DNA of 64,000 nucleotides from Diphasiastrum complanatum (Eukaryota > Streptophyta > Lycopodiopsida > Lycopodiales > Lycopodiaceae): positions 15,779,306 to 15,843,305 of the forward strand of contig CM055110.1 in the NCBI GenBank assembly GCA_029204225.1. Direction: 5' to 3'. Below are positions 1 through 12,470 of this stretch, piece after piece (position 1 is the stretch's first letter; every line of letters starts with the position of its first letter). The position numbers were made by a program, and so were the translations under genes. The notes beneath the pieces are model-generated. The model was not told the origin of the DNA and did no database searches. It saw nothing but the letters and a program-made list of their open reading frames with translations.

Positions 1-75
1 TCATTCACTTTATTATAGGTTTGCTGAAAATGATATTACCATCTTGCAAATCTATGTGGATGATATCATCTAAGT
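1..75 (+). pseudogene. Copia reverse transcriptase fragment
   Basis: The first 75 bases read, in one frame, as the Copia reverse transcriptase active-site strand: a short run ending in I-Y-V-D-D-I-I, then a stop. YVDD is the catalytic motif of the Ty1/Copia RT. The rest of the domain lies off the left edge or is lost. No matching RNase H follows, so this is a remnant. Confidence 0.55.
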
Positions 76-326
76 GGTGGAGACAATCAAGCCAATGTCA
101 TCTATCTGAGATCTAGTCAACTTTGAGGTCATAGCCACATTGTTTCTTACAATTCCATTGTATTAGAGTGATTTGTGGATTCTTTGAGTGTTTCATATGT
201 GACACAGATAGTTTGACCCAAACTTTGCCTATACTCCATCGAGTTGGTAGTACAACTTTATTGGATCCTATACTGAGAGATAAGCAACATTTTATTGTCT
301 AAATCACAAGGAGTCTTCACTATTAC

Positions 327-1940
327 ATGGCATCTATGGGTTCCTGCCTATTGGAATCTAGTGAGAGACTATTTACCTCCAATTATTCTATTTGGAAGGT
401 TAGAATTAAGTCAATCTTGATATTCCAAGATCTGGACATTGCACTTAAGATTGAGGAGGAGCTTCAAGTCCTTCAAGAAATACAAAGTAAAAGAAGAGAG
501 CTAGGATGGCTCTCCATTATATCATGATGAATGCTTCTCATGAGATTTTGAGAGAGATTGGTCCTTGTACGGCCAAGGTGCTTGGGAAACTCTCAAAGCA
601 ATCTATGAGGCCAAAAATACCTCTAGGCTTCTCACTCTTAGAAATCAAATATTTCAAACTTGTCAAAAGAGTGAGAGAGTGCCATTAAATATGTTTTGAG
701 AGTGAAGGACATTCATAGGTGAGCTTGCTTGTATTGGGAGATTTCCATCAAACAAAGTGAGGTAGTCCAAGTCATACTCAATGGCTTGAAGGATGAATAT
801 GAGAATCTTGTCCAATCCTATGCTATCAAGGAGGAGCTACCGATCTTGGAGGCTTTGCAAGGAGTGCTAATAGCTAAAGAATCAAGGCATGAGAACAATT
901 TATTAAGGATGGACAAACTGTCAATCATATTGGTGATGACAAAGTTTTATTTGCCAAGCACAAAGAGAGGAGCAAAAAGCAACACCAACACTTCTCTAAG
1001 GACAAAGCAAACTACCAAGATGAAGAGGATGATGATTCCTCTCAAGATATTATTTCAAAAAAGAAGAAAAAAGATGTTAAGTGCTTCTTTTGTGGCAAGA
1101 AAGGCCACTATGCTACCAATTGCTTCAAGAAGAAGAACCAATTTAAGCAAGCCAAACATCTCTCATGAGAAGGCTCTCTTATGGCATCAAGCTTCTCCTC
1201 TTCCACCTTCAAGAAGGATGACTCTTGGTATATTGATAGTGGAGCATCTATGTGTAGCTCCAAGTATTCCTTTTCATATATTATGCCTTATGAAGGAATC
1301 AAGAAGTCCATATATATTGCAAGTGATAAAGAGTGCAAAATTGAAGGAGTAGGGACTATTCCCTTGAAGCTTGCCTCATCAAAAGTTCTAACTCTTCAAA
1401 AGGTTCTTTCTGTTCCCAAGCTTACAAAGAATATTTTAAGTGTTGCTTATACTTGATGTCAATTTCCATATTGTAATCAAGAAGGATGGTGAGATCCTTG
1501 CACATGGATCTAGATATGAAGGCATCCACAAATTGTATCCAAGGGAGAGTGCAAAATCTCTTGATGTTGCTTATGTCTCCAAGCTTTCAAAGGAGGATAA
1601 TCACACAAGATGCACATGTTTATATCTTCTCTCTTCAAGATTTATGGTGCATGATTATTTCCTATTATTCAAAGCACATGTTGAGATGGAATTCTCATTG
1701 AAAGTCAAAAGTTTTGAGGAGTGATGGAGCTCTTGGAGGAAATACACCATATGAAGTATTATTCAAGAAGCCTAAGGTTGATCACCTTGGTGTCTTTGAA
1801 GGTGTTTGCTTTGCACATATTCCTTTGGAAACAAGGAGGAAGGATGATTTAAGCTCATGGGATCATGTTGGATGCTTATCCACCAAGGAGGCCTATAAAG
1901 CCTTTATACTCTCTAGTTTCAAAAGTGATTGAGAGTAAAG
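327..1940 (+). pseudogene. Decayed Copia gag-protease-integrase remnant
   Basis: Successive short frames read as parts of one Copia polyprotein. A gag start resembles the UBN2-type region (NYSIWKVRIKSI near 380-415). A gag middle (about 750-890, QVILNGLKDEYENLV) follows, then a CCHC zinc knuckle (CFFCGKKGHYATNC, about 1,081-1,125). An aspartic protease motif (WYIDSGAS, about 1,225-1,250) comes next. The integrase tail comprises TPYEVLFKKPKVDHLGVF (about 1,745-1,800) and a degenerate linker. Frameshifts and stops separate the blocks, and the integrase catalytic core seems deleted. It is too damaged to encode a working element. No LTRs were found for it. Confidence 0.75.
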
Positions 1941-1999
1941 AAGTCATATTTTATGAAGATCTACATTCAGCCTTGGAAGGGGGCTGAGATCAAGGCATC

Positions 2000-2684
2000 T
2001 CAAGATGCATCTCAAATCAATCTATTGAAGATTATCAAGATTGGAAGGGGTTGAGATTTGGGGGAGGAGCATCCTCAACATATGATTTCAAGGGGATCTT
2101 CAAGATGGATGGCCAAGTCTTTATGGTTCATCTTTTATGGTAAATAGAGGCAAGTTTCAGGTGGTATTCACTTCAACATATTCTTTCATGCTTCTCTTTC
2201 ATTACTTGATGTACCATCTTGCTTTTATGAGGCTTCTACATCTCATAGTTAGAGTGAGGTAATGCTTGTCTTGTATCATGCCTCTAGTATGGACATATTA
2301 CGTGTCATTCATGGCTTAGATATGTTTCCAAATTACTTAGAAGGCAAGTGGTTGAGTCATCAAGTGTATGCTCTTGGATCTAGTAAGAGCAAGAATGAGC
2401 TTGTTGCTCATAGCTTGAAAATTCATGTTTTTACATGGTTTGAGGCATTTTGTAAACTTCTCTTGAGATTAAGTGAAGTATTTAGCATCAAGAAACTCAA
2501 GATAGAATTTCATTTCAAGATTAGATCCATCATGGATAGAGTTCATAGTATGTGGACTAGTCAAGCTAGTCTGCTTAATCTTGATAATCCTCACATTTTT
2601 CCATCTTATGATTTTGATCTCTATGATCTTTGTGATCTTTATGAGGCATGGAGGCCTTTGATTTTCATCATGGTGCAGCCATCT
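2000..2684. other. Unassigned stretch beside Copia remnants
   Basis: An open frame of 150 codons lies at 2,262-2,714 on the plus strand. It has no motif I recognise and overlaps the minus-strand Copia gag start at its right end. It is most likely decayed retrotransposon interior, probably the end of the Copia remnant on its left. Confidence 0.3.
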
Positions 2685-2822
2685 TCATGCAACACCTGTC
2701 ATAGTCTCCCATAGCTCCTTTTCCATCAAAATGTTCTTCAGTTTGAATTTCCAAACTGCATAGTTGTCGGCTCCTTCCAATTTGCTTGACTCATTGAGGA
2801 CACTCTCGCTTAGAGTTGTCAT
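2685..2822 (-). pseudogene. Copia gag N-terminal fragment, minus strand
   Basis: Reading minus from an ATG at 2,822, 45 codons are open before a TGA at 2,685. The peptide has the Copia gag opening pattern (LEGADNYAVWKFKLKNIL), like the gag starts of the Copia copies in the CAMTA introns (LDGTNFSIWKFKIKNIL). It sits downstream of a minus-strand leader, primer-binding site and LTR at 2,823-3,643, exactly where gag should begin. The remainder of gag and all of pol are absent, so only the 5' end of this element survives. Confidence 0.7.
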
Positions 2823-3007
2823 TACTGAACAAATGAGTCCAGATAAAGTAATTTATCACACCACATCAGTAATGTGAAAAGTATGAAGCTTCCTAACTCT
2901 GAATGACAGTACTAGATACTATATAGTGTGATTTGTGGTACTCCAAACAGACAAATGAGAGATTTCTTGGCAAACCTCTCACACAAATAGCACTTTCCAC
3001 AACCCCT

Positions 3008-3212
3008 AGGAAGTACTGTAAGAATCTCCCCCACTCAACAGATTTTCAATCTGTCTGATGTTGTCCTGGCCTTTTGGATGCCTCCGGGACTGTGCTTTTC
3101 ACAACAACTAGGAAGTATTGTAAAAATCTCCCCACTCAACATATTTTCAACTTGTTTGATGTTGCCCTGGCCTTTCTGATGTCTCCGAGACTGTGCCTTT
3201 GTTTCCTACTGA
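3008..3212. repeat. Imperfect tandem duplication, unit about 102 bp
   Basis: Two adjacent copies begin with aggaagta at 3,008 and 3,110. Both run through a CCCACTCAACA block, a GATGTTG(T/C)CCTGGCC block and a GACTGTGC block. They differ by scattered substitutions and a one-base indel. The duplication lies in the untranslated leader of the minus-strand Copia, between the primer-binding site and gag. Confidence 0.8.
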
Positions 3213-3370
3213 TGATTCTGAGCTCCAAACCTGTAAAATACACCAAAGAAGGATTTTTCTCCAGCCGTTTTTATCTCTCCAAGCTTTCACCTCCCGTGAA
3301 GGACTTTCTCATTTCGTTGCGGAGCCTGTGACAAGCTGTATCCACTGATCAGGCACGCAAGACTATTGTC

Positions 3371-3382
3371 ACTCTGATACCA
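3371..3382 (-). other. Copia primer-binding site (initiator Met tRNA type)
   Basis: On the minus strand this reads TGGTATCAGAGT, the usual plant Copia primer-binding site complementary to initiator methionine tRNA. It directly abuts an LTR ending in ...TTGACA. Confidence 0.85.
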
Positions 3383-3643
3383 TGTCAACAATCAAAAATA
3401 GAACATCAAGCATTCACCATAAGCAATCACCAAAGAAGCCGGAAGAAGAACACGCACTATCAATCTATCACACTTCAACATACTGAATGTAAAATGTACA
3501 TATAAACCCTGAACCCTGATAGAGAGGGAGAACCTAGGAGTAGACTACTAGACTAGCCAATGGCTAGTTACAACAAGTAATAAAGTACATCGTAAACATT
3601 AACTAAGAAGTGTAACAATGAAGTTTATCATTGATTTCTAACA
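3383..3643 (-). mobile_element. 5' LTR of minus-strand Copia element
   Basis: Read on the minus strand, the segment starts TGTTAGAAATCA and ends ATTGTTGACA, giving the canonical TG...CA ends. The primer-binding site follows at once. Length is 261 bp, typical of a short Copia LTR. The body of the element continues leftward to the gag fragment at 2,685 and is then truncated. No partner LTR was seen in the window. Confidence 0.75.
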
Positions 3644-3664
3644 ATAAAGATACCAAGCACCAAC

Positions 3665-3893
3665 CGTGACCTTAAGGGGGACTGTTGGAAATTAAGCCCA
3701 TAGTTTTCTCCTTGGTGAATGACTAATTCTATTTCATGATTCTTCCTGCATGTTTATTGATCATTGATCTAGGGTCAGTTGAAACCAACTTTGGTTCTAC
3801 ATCTGCTCATCTGATACCTGCAGGAGTCACAAACCTAGACAACCAATTTATTTGAAGAACGTCTACAATGGGCTTCCAGCTGATCTCCAACAA
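3665..3893 (+). mobile_element. Copia 3' end: polypurine tract and LTR start
   Basis: A purine tract (CTTAAGGGGGA, 3,671-3,681) precedes TGTTGGAAATTAAGCCC at 3,683, the arrangement of a polypurine tract followed by a 3' LTR in a plus-strand Copia. The right end is uncertain: CTCCAACA at 3,893 would give a short LTR with TGTTGG/CCAACA ends, but the LTR could run further into the following kilobase. The element is otherwise missing. Confidence 0.5.
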
Positions 3894-5770
3894 AGGGTAA
3901 CCAATCCTGTCATAATTTCAAGTTCAGATGTTAAGTTCAATTACTTGAAGTCATTGAAGACTTTGTGAAAGTACTGTACTTTAGGACCATAAATGGATCT
4001 ACAAAAGATCCACAAGAGTGATTGGATGCTTGCTTAAGAATCTATCAAAAAACTAGACACAAAAAAGTTGATCTAGATTGGCAATTTGACAAACAACAAG
4101 CATTAACAATCAAAAGCATTGATAAACATTGAAATCCGAGCCCACACGTGTGTACTACAGGCTGTAGTACGGCCTTCAACCTGAGAAACAAGTAGAAATT
4201 GATTTGGTTTCATTTGGATCACAAAAACTCAATGTACATGGTGAACTAGCTTGAGATTGCCAATGAGCTCCAAAAATTTTCTTTCTTCTCACTATGGAGA
4301 GAGGGAATACATAGCAAATTCGACTTCCTTCTTGAAGTTAGGTGGATTTCCAGCATGTAATAAGGAAGTTAACTCACTCTCCTTGACCTAAAATGAAACC
4401 CTAGTCTATTTCCTAGAGTTATGCTTGGTAGGTAGCTAGTTGGTCAAATTTCACCTTAAACTTAGGTGTAGGTCCTATAAAGTAGGGATGACCACCAAAT
4501 AGACATGACCAACTCTATTGACTTGACCTAACCTACATTAGGATGGGTTTCCCATGTGGCATCATGGCCTCACATGTGTGGGACCCACTTGTGTACACAA
4601 TTTACACTATTCTACATGGTTTTTTATCAAGCTAGATTTGCCAATTTTTGGGCAATTCTTCACAGACTTGGCCATATTCAAGAACTTCCAAGAACTAGCA
4701 TTTAGAACAAGTCTGCAGATCTACATTACTTTTTCAATAGTCTGCAGAAATACACTAAGTGTCGCGGCAGTCTGCAGAAATGAACTATGTTTTCAACAGC
4801 TTTGGCTTTTTCTCATTTCCCGAAATGCGACACTTTCATAGTTCAAAAGTTTAACTTGTACAGCTCAAAAGTTTAACTGTTTTTAACACTTTCAGCTTTT
4901 TTCACAAAATCTTGAAGAGAGACAAAATGTCGAAGGTCATCTATTTTCATAAGTTAAATTGTTTCAAGGGCACCTTCGTCTTTTTAAGGGCACCTTCCCA
5001 AAATTTGCAAAGTGAGAGAAAACCACTTCACATAAAATGCGAAGTGAGAGAATCAGTGACGTCCTTGTCTGCATCAATGATGCTAAATTATTTACCGTAT
5101 ACACTATGTACAGTCGTCACAAAAGCCATATACTTCCAAGTACAATGTCTTTTCTAATTAGGTGACAAGCATTCAATGTAATCAATAGACAGATGAAATC
5201 TATAAGTAGAACGTCAGCACAGATTAGCGGTTGCTCCGTCTATGAGACACATTGTTTGAGCATCCCAATTACGCCGTCATTTTTTGTTGTAATTGCTATT
5301 TTGTATTGTGCTGCAGTGTAATATAGCAGTAGCTTGCTTTTATCTGTGTACAACGTAGATGAATGCTTGTTGTGATTGAATGCACTTTCATTGTTGTTTG
5401 ATCGCGCTTGTTCACTCACTTTGATCAGAACACGGACGTCTATGACTCCTTAGTTTCTGATCAGACGATGACTGTCTTTGATGCTTGAGGAACTCGTGAT
5501 ATCACACTGCTCTTCCTTTTATTTCAAAACTATACTTCACGATTGAATCTGATTTCAATAGTACCACATACAAACCATCTCTAATCTCTTCGGTGGACTG
5601 TACTCTTGTTTCAGAGTATGAATAAATTTTAAAGATCCTGTTGTGCAATTAGAACTCTTAAGACTGTAATTACATTTAGCATAAGTTGTCTATTAGACTG
5701 TTTTTGCATTTAGCAGTTGATTAGAACGGGAGAGTTCTTCCGTAATATTCTTGCTCTCTTCTCCGTTCAC
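3894..5770. other. Non-coding AT-rich stretch, probably old LTR sequence
   Basis: No reading frame of note is present. Several CTGCAGAAAT-type repeats occur at 4,710-4,790, and a small inverted repeat (GTACTACAG/CTGTAGTAC) at 4,152-4,170. The segment may be LTR or leader sequence of the Copia whose 3' LTR begins at 3,683. No other function is supported. Confidence 0.3.
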
Positions 5771-7010
5771 ATTCTTCTATCTCCCTTACCCCATCAATGA
5801 AGAGGCTCTGGATGTACTAATTGAGGCCATATTCTATATGCTGCAGCTCTAAGATCTCCTTCTGTCCATCCAACTCATGTTGTTGAGCTATCATCAATTC
5901 TTGCTACAGCTTCGTGATATCTACTCGCAGCTAGGTGTTATCGGTTGCCAATTGCAATACACGGTTGTCCAATGATGTCCTGGCACATCTTGGATAAAGG
6001 TTCCCAAGACAGTGGTAGGCCGTCATGAGGTTTGTGGGAGTAGCCGGTAGCGGGGCACTTGCTAGGGCTGCTTGTGTTGTCGTCCGAATGGTTTACACGC
6101 CAATGTCGTCATCTTCGATCAAGTTCTTTGGCGGTGCCATACCCTCTGGTGTGGTGGGATCTGCACGAAGGGATGATGATACAAATTTCATCTGTACAAA
6201 TGTGTCATCGGACAATGGTTTTTCGCCCTCAGCAGCCTTCACTGGAGATGTGGGGTGTGTGAGAGGAGCAGCAGTGAGGGAAACATGTGTAAAAATAGAT
6301 TGTCCAAAAGAGGGGATGGACTAAACATAAGGGAACTAGAGTGTGGTTTGGAGGATAGATGGAGATGTAGGAGAGGTAGGAGGTGTGAAGTTGATTTGGT
6401 TGAGCCATGCTGCCAGGGGACAGTTGGGAATCAAGAGGGTTGATGGCAGTAGCAAAGGGAATGGAAGAAGCGATGGTAATGGAGGTTGGAGTCGAAACGG
6501 GAATGACGATGGAAGGTGTGGAAGATGTGGGAACATAGGCAAAAGTTGTAGGACCAATAAGAGGAGAAACAGTTGTGGTAGTAGAAGTGGATGGTTGAGC
6601 AGAAGAAGAAGATGTGGTGGCATAAGTGAACGTGGTTAGTTGTGGAGCTGCAGTGCATCATCTGGTGGTAGGGGGACTAGATGAAGAGAGGGCTGCGCCA
6701 TTTGCTGGCCATTGTGTCAGTAACTGCAGGTTGATAAGAGGTGAAAGCATCAAAAGGTGGGTACAATGAAGTGTGTGGGACGGTGGCAGACAAAACTAAG
6801 AATTGGTTAAACCCATGAATCTTCTCCTCGAGAAGCGCATAAGCAAAATTACACAATAGTGATCCTGCTACGATATGGTTGTGCATATTAGCTTTGATGG
6901 TGACGGAAAGCTCATGGAGCAGGAAGGTATCCAATCATAATTTGATGATTTTTCCATCAGTAACTCTCGCAGAGATTCTCATAGATGCATATGAGTCAAA
7001 TTTGGTGACC
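5771..7010 (-). pseudogene. Retroelement gag-like remnant, minus strand
   Basis: Minus-strand frames join into a low-complexity protein. A globular-looking part at about 6,980-6,677 (DGKIIKLWLDTFLLHELS) is followed by a Ser/Thr/Pro-rich tract at about 6,640-6,330. Near 5,990-5,800 a Gln- and Glu-rich stretch follows. This composition fits a retrotransposon gag or the spacer ORF of a Gypsy element. It lies 3' of the Gypsy integrase at 7,540 on the same strand, so it could be a third ORF of that element or a neighbouring older insertion. There are several stops, and I recognise no specific domain. Confidence 0.35.
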
Positions 7011-7479
7011 GTCAAAGTTTCAAGGGCCAACTCCCAAGGGATCTTAAAAAATCATGGAAAAAGTGCTTTTTTGGCGAGATCTCAAGATTCTCTGATCCTT
7101 ATCTCTTGTAGACTGGTATACCCTTGCATCCAGATCATATCTGACTATGGAGAGCTCTCTAGGAATTCTAATGGTGGATATTTGGTGGACATTTGGTGGC
7201 TAATCCATCAATTTAATGAATTTTGCCCTTATTTTGCTGCATTTTCTCGAGTTCGATGTCTCTTATATGCAAAAATGGAGACTGAATGATGTAATCTAAT
7301 GATCTGCTTTCTGGTTGATCCTATCTGAATCTAGATCTTAGTTGGATCTTCTTGGATGCTGTCGGATGTTGTTGGGTCTATTCAGATCGTGGTGGATCTG
7401 GCTTCTAGATCTGGTTGTGATGACCTTAAAGATGGATTATTAGTGACTTGTCATCACCATCCCTAATCTGTTTCATTGT

Positions 7480-10330
7480 GGTGGCCAATACTTGTGCAAC
7501 CAGCTACCATTGATGGGCGTGTCGAATGGTCTCCCATCTAACTACTCGAGGTTCACGGCTCCATGGGTGAGGATCTCCTTTACTTGGGATGGGCCTTCGT
7601 CTGTGAACTTCAACTTTTTCTTGATCGCCTTGGTTTTATACATGAGGACTAGATCTCCAGATCGAAGATCTTTCTTGTGCAACCGGCGATCATGCCATGC
7701 TTTGCATCGTTCCTTCTCAGCTGCCAATGCATGCACTACTAGTAAGTGTGTCTCACAAAGTTTATGTAGTGCTTCATGGTGTAATTGCAGAGATTCGGAT
7801 TCATGAAGGCATTGCGTTGTGGCAATTCTCAATGAGGGTACCAAAAACTCCACCGAAATTATTGCATCCTGACCATAAACCAACTGAAATGGCATGCGGT
7901 CAGTGCTTCCCTTGTGAGCTATTCTGAATGGCCACAGAGCAGCATGTAGCTTGTGCTCCAAATCAGATCTGCTAGCTTCGACTGTTTTCGTGAGTACGCT
8001 ACATAGGATCTTATTGGATGATTCTGCCTATCCATTACAGCGAGGATAATAAGGTGTGCTAAATCTTATGGATCACGAAGAATTCCTCCAATAGGACCTT
8101 GATGGTCTCATTGACAAAATGGCTTTCGCGATCGTTGACGATCTCCACTAGGCACCCAAAGCGCACAATAATATTCGCATACAGAAACTTGGCAGTTGCT
8201 CGAGCCTCAGCTATTCACACTGCCTTGACTGTGACCCACTTGGTGAGCTAGTTTGTTGCCATGATAATATATTGGGCTTGTGAACTTCTTGCGGCAGGAT
8301 GAATTGTGCCAATGTAATCCAATCTCCACTTCTCAAATGGTTTTTGAGCTAGATCTGGATGTAAAAGATCATTGTTTAGCCTTGTCGGCCTCCTAGCTCT
8401 TTGGCACACATCACATTTCTTTGAGTATTCATCCGTATCTCTTGTGAATTGTTGGCCACCAGCATTCTGATTGCATCATCTTGCAAATTGTAATGTCGGA
8501 TGCAAAATGACTACCACCTATGCCTTCATGCAAAATTAAAATGACTTGGGGGGGCCTCGTGTGGAAGAATACACCCTCGAAGAATACCATCTGGCCCTCT
8601 TCGATATAATTGGCCGGCAATCAGCTGATAAGGTCTAGCTTTCAAAATTAGTTTCCGTTGTTCCGCCTTGGGTAAAGACTTATCCGGTTGGCCCCGCATT
8701 AGATATTCAACTATATCTACGGCCCATTCCGGTACAATATCAATATAAAATAGGGCGTCATCAGGTAGCTCATCATCAAGTAGGGCTACAGATTCTTTTC
8801 TCTTGATTTGTGACACATGATCCACCATATATGTTGTTTTCTCTTGCGAACTACTATCCGGAAATCAAACTCCAACAACAGAAGTAACCAACGAGTGATT
8901 CTCCCTGTGTTGCAAGTTTTATTAACAAGATATAACAAGGGTTGATGGTTTGTATAAAATGCAAAATGTGTGGCCATCAAATAATGTCGAAACTTCTTAA
9001 CCACGTAAGTCATGGCTAGTGCCTCCCGCTCCATTGTCAAATATTTACCTTTGAATCACTGAGGCTTGCAAATCGGATTGAAAAATCTTTTTGTGTTCTC
9101 TTGGCTGGGTTAAGACAGCTCCCATTGCATACTTTGATGCATCTGTATGCACATGAAACTCTATGGACCAACTGGGTGGATGTAATATTGGTGTCGAGAC
9201 CAATGCATCTTTAAGCTTTTGGAAAACCTGTAGGGCTTCCTCAGTCCAATGTGATTCCATTGTGAGTTTGTAGATTGGCCGTGCTAACTCCGCAAAATCT
9301 CGAATGAATATACAGTAGTAGTTAGTATGACCCATGAAAATGTGGACTTTGTTGATCGTTCCTGGTGGTGGCAAATCAACAATGATCTTTATCTTTGACA
9401 GGTTTGTGGCGATCCCGTGTCTGGATACTATATGGCCAAGGATTAGGCCATGTGTCACCCAAAACTGACACTTTTCTGGGTTCAGGAATATTTGATACTC
9501 GCGACATTTCTTTAGCACCTTCTCCAGGTTGGATAAGTGCTCTGAGTTAGGTCTATACACGCACAGATCATCCAAGAAAATCTCCATATATTTTTGTAAA
9601 TACTCTTTGAATGTCGCCTGCATAACTCGCTAAAAGGTACTTGGGGCATTGCAAAGTCCAAACGACATCACCTTGTAGGCATAGGTCCCCCATTCCGTGG
9701 CGAATGTTGTCTTGTGCTGATCCTACAATGCTATTTTCACTTGATTGTAGCCGCTGAAGCGGTCTAGAAAACTGTAGGCTTCTGCTCCTGCTACTCTGTC
9801 TAGAACACTTTCCGTAAAGGATAAAGAAAAAAGATCCTTCTTGGTGACTGCATTTAACGCTTTCAAGTTCACACAGATTTGCATTTTGTCATTCTTCTTG
9901 GGTACTATGACTATTAGTGACACCCATTCTGTGTGTTCGATTTCATAACTGAAATCAGTATGCTAGACTCCGGTTGGTGGGATACCCTTCATATCAATGT
10001 GATTCCAAGCAAAACAATCCTTGTATTCCACCAATAATGAGCGTAGTCTTTTGAATTGAGTGGATGTTAATTGTTCTCCCACATGCAAGATCTTTTCTTC
10101 TTCACCTGGCTTAGCTAGATTCATAGGTTGTGTTCGCGCAGGTCCTTTGAAGACTTGTTTTGCTGGTTCTTGACTTTGATTAGGTTCTCGTTGAGCTTGC
10201 AAGATCATAATTACTACGTCATCTAAGGTATAGTTCTTGAAGGTTTCTGGCATCTCGTGAACTGGTGTTCGACAAGTTTTCTCCTTCAGCATATTGATCT
10301 TAGCTCAACTCATAATTTTTGGGTTTTCAG
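7480..10330 (-). pseudogene. Gypsy-type pol: RT, RNase H and integrase, broken
   Basis: Reading minus, blocks appear in Gypsy order. A pre-RT linker (10,292-9,963) is followed by RT fingers (9,923-9,723, VPKKNDKMQICVNLKALN and FLDRFSGYNQV). The palm (9,623 on) carries F-L-D-D in place of the common Y/F-x-D-D, then LGHIVSRHGIA. A D-A-S RNase H start (HTDASKYAMGAVLTQP) follows, then a linker (8,828-8,526), an integrase zinc-binding region (8,620-8,429), a degenerate core (about 8,400-7,970) and the integrase C-terminus (7,961-7,542). Stops and frameshifts interrupt every block. No chromodomain follows. The related copy at 12,471-13,735 shares its sequence. It can no longer encode a working polyprotein. 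Confidence 0.8.
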
Positions 10331-11660
10331 TCATCTGGGAAGAAGATGACACTGCATCTGAGTCCATCTAAACTGACTTCAAGGAATCCAACACCTTTTG
10401 TTTTCATTTTCTGCTCATATAGTTGGGTTCATCCTTGTTGTCTTTCTTCGAAATTGGTGCGACATTCGCTTCATGATTGCATATATCCACATCCACCGTG
10501 GCTATGGCCTCCTCTGGTAGATCGCTCCATCGGATCACCTAGTTATAACGTTGTCTCAAGTGGTTCTTTTTGTTGGCAGGTGCCTTGTTGCCAGGTGCCT
10601 TGGGTGGATCTATCTTGGAAGCTTTAGCCATTGCAGATTTCTGTGGAGGTTGAGCTGGAACTTTCTTCATTCCATAACGATTTGGGTCCATATGTGGCAA
10701 GACCTGTTCATCTGTCAGTTGTAGCTCAGTGCGAATTGTAGCAAGGAGTGGAAGTGCAACTGGAGTGGGTTGTCTAGTACGTCGACATGTCGCGGAGCCA
10801 AATCAGGAACAACGATCTCGCTACGTGGACGGCGATGACTATGTGAGCTCAAGCCTGTCAACGCTTGTTGGGAAGATTCAGCCGGTGCCTCTTCGTAATT
10901 AGAGAGCACGGAATCCATACTAAAACCATGAAATTTGTTATCAAGATAGGAGACTACAAAGAGGGACAAGAGCTGGCCAACAGCAAATTGCTACTTGGTA
11001 TTACTTTTGATAGCTCGTTTGAGCTCTCCAAACATAGTCTTGAACCAGTTATATGGTTTCAAAGGGGCCTTGGCTATCTTGGCCTAGGACTCAACTATCC
11101 TATGCAAAATCTGGGAAGAGATACGGTCTTTCTTGAGGTTGCCAACCATCGAAAAATCTTTGTTGAGCAGAAGCATGTGGCAGGATCAGTAATGGCTAGA
11201 AGATAGTCATCATTAGTCCATTACAAATCATTGGTAGTGTCAATATAAGGCTTAATAGTCTGTTTAGCTTTCTTATGGTTCAATGAGGCTTGGGTACCAA
11301 ACACTATCCCTATGGCAGCAAGGGCGGCTTCGGTCACACACACCTTATGTGTGGCTCCCTGGAAAACAATGTAAAATTTGAATTTCTCCTCTTTCTAGGT
11401 AGTGAAGGCAAAGTTAATAAAATCCATGTTAATTTTTCCTGAGAAGGCTCTCTCATGAAAACCCATTGCAGTGAGCAAAGGCTCCACAAGGGCCATCCAC
11501 TAAGTGACCATGCGTGTGTTAGGAAGTATCATGATGTCTGTTTTATCTGGGACATCACGATGGATAGTATAACGAGGCGACTGAGAAGTGTTTGTGGAAG
11601 ACATGGTGGAAAAAGATCAAAAATTGAGAGTAAGGATCGTGAGTGTATATCATAAAGCGG
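10331..11660 (-). pseudogene. Gypsy gag/protease region, decayed
   Basis: Upstream of pol on the minus strand, an ATG near 11,604 opens a frame (MSSTNTSQSPRYTIHRDV) that continues with few stops to about 11,200 and then degenerates. This is the expected place for gag. The section at 10,400-10,900 would hold the protease and linker, but I could not identify a clear D-T/S-G site. The assignment rests mainly on position and strand relative to the RT. Confidence 0.45.
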
Positions 11661-12470
11661 TATGGAAATTTTTGAAGGCTTTGGTCACTGGAAAAATTGG
11701 CAAGAGCTTCGCTAGCACAAGTGAGAAATGAAATCGGATTCTACCCTTTTATAGGCTGATTTGGAGGGTCCATTAAACAATGTACTAGTTTGGCTATTCA
11801 GTTCTGAACCAAAATTTGAAGACTTGTTCAGTACTGTGAAAATAGGTTATAAAAATCTCAACGAAGGTTTTTGAAGCTCTGAACCTATCCGATGAATGTT
11901 TTCCAGATCTGGTGAAGGTTCATCCTTCGCCCAAGATCATCCTTCGCCTAGGTACTGTCATAAATGCAAATTTTTAGGATCTGAACCTATAGCCGACCTA
12001 TATTTGGCATTTTAAACCCATCTAGCATGTCAGCGAAGGTTGCTGAGTACAGGAAGATTCTTGGCGAAGGTTCCCAAAATGGCATAGTGCTGAACATTCG
12101 CCTAAGGTAAAAACATATACCAACTAGTGAAAAGAACGTTCGCCCAATTCGGTATGGGTATATCTGAGGTGGATCTTGCTTCTGGAAAATCGGCGAACAA
12201 TTCTTACACAGTTTGTGCTAAAAATGACCAAACAGAAATTTCTCAAGTTATTTTCCTAGAAAGATCTGACTCCTAAAAATACTTTCCTTCAATTTTTCTG
12301 ATCTGATGACATTTCTGACTTTTGCTCATCAGTCTTTCCTCATTTTTTTTTTCCATATACTATCTTTTCCAAAAACAAATATAAATTAAGTAATGAAAAC
12401 AAGAAATTGAAAAACAAAACAAAATAAAATCTCGTTTGGATCATAGTTGCTGAACTGGCGGAGTAGGCTG
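11661..12470 (-). repeat. Gypsy leader/LTR-like region with repeated TTCGCC/GGCGAA motif
   Basis: Non-coding sequence lies upstream of the Gypsy gag. Between about 11,920 and 12,200 the motif TTCGCC, or its complement GGCGAA, recurs at least six times, several times extended as CCTTCGCC or GGCGAAGG. A (T)9 run and A-rich sequence follow. The position suits a 5' leader or LTR, but no LTR end or primer-binding site could be fixed. Confidence 0.4.

Noticed and set aside
3008-3212. Possible CRISPR-like repeat
   Set aside because: There are only two adjoining copies about 102 bp long with no spacers, in a eukaryotic retroelement leader.
6025-6324. Plus-strand 99-codon frame rich in Gly and Val
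   Set aside because: The opposite strand reads as the decayed gag-like protein with Ser/Thr/Pro tracts, so the plus frame is its shadow.
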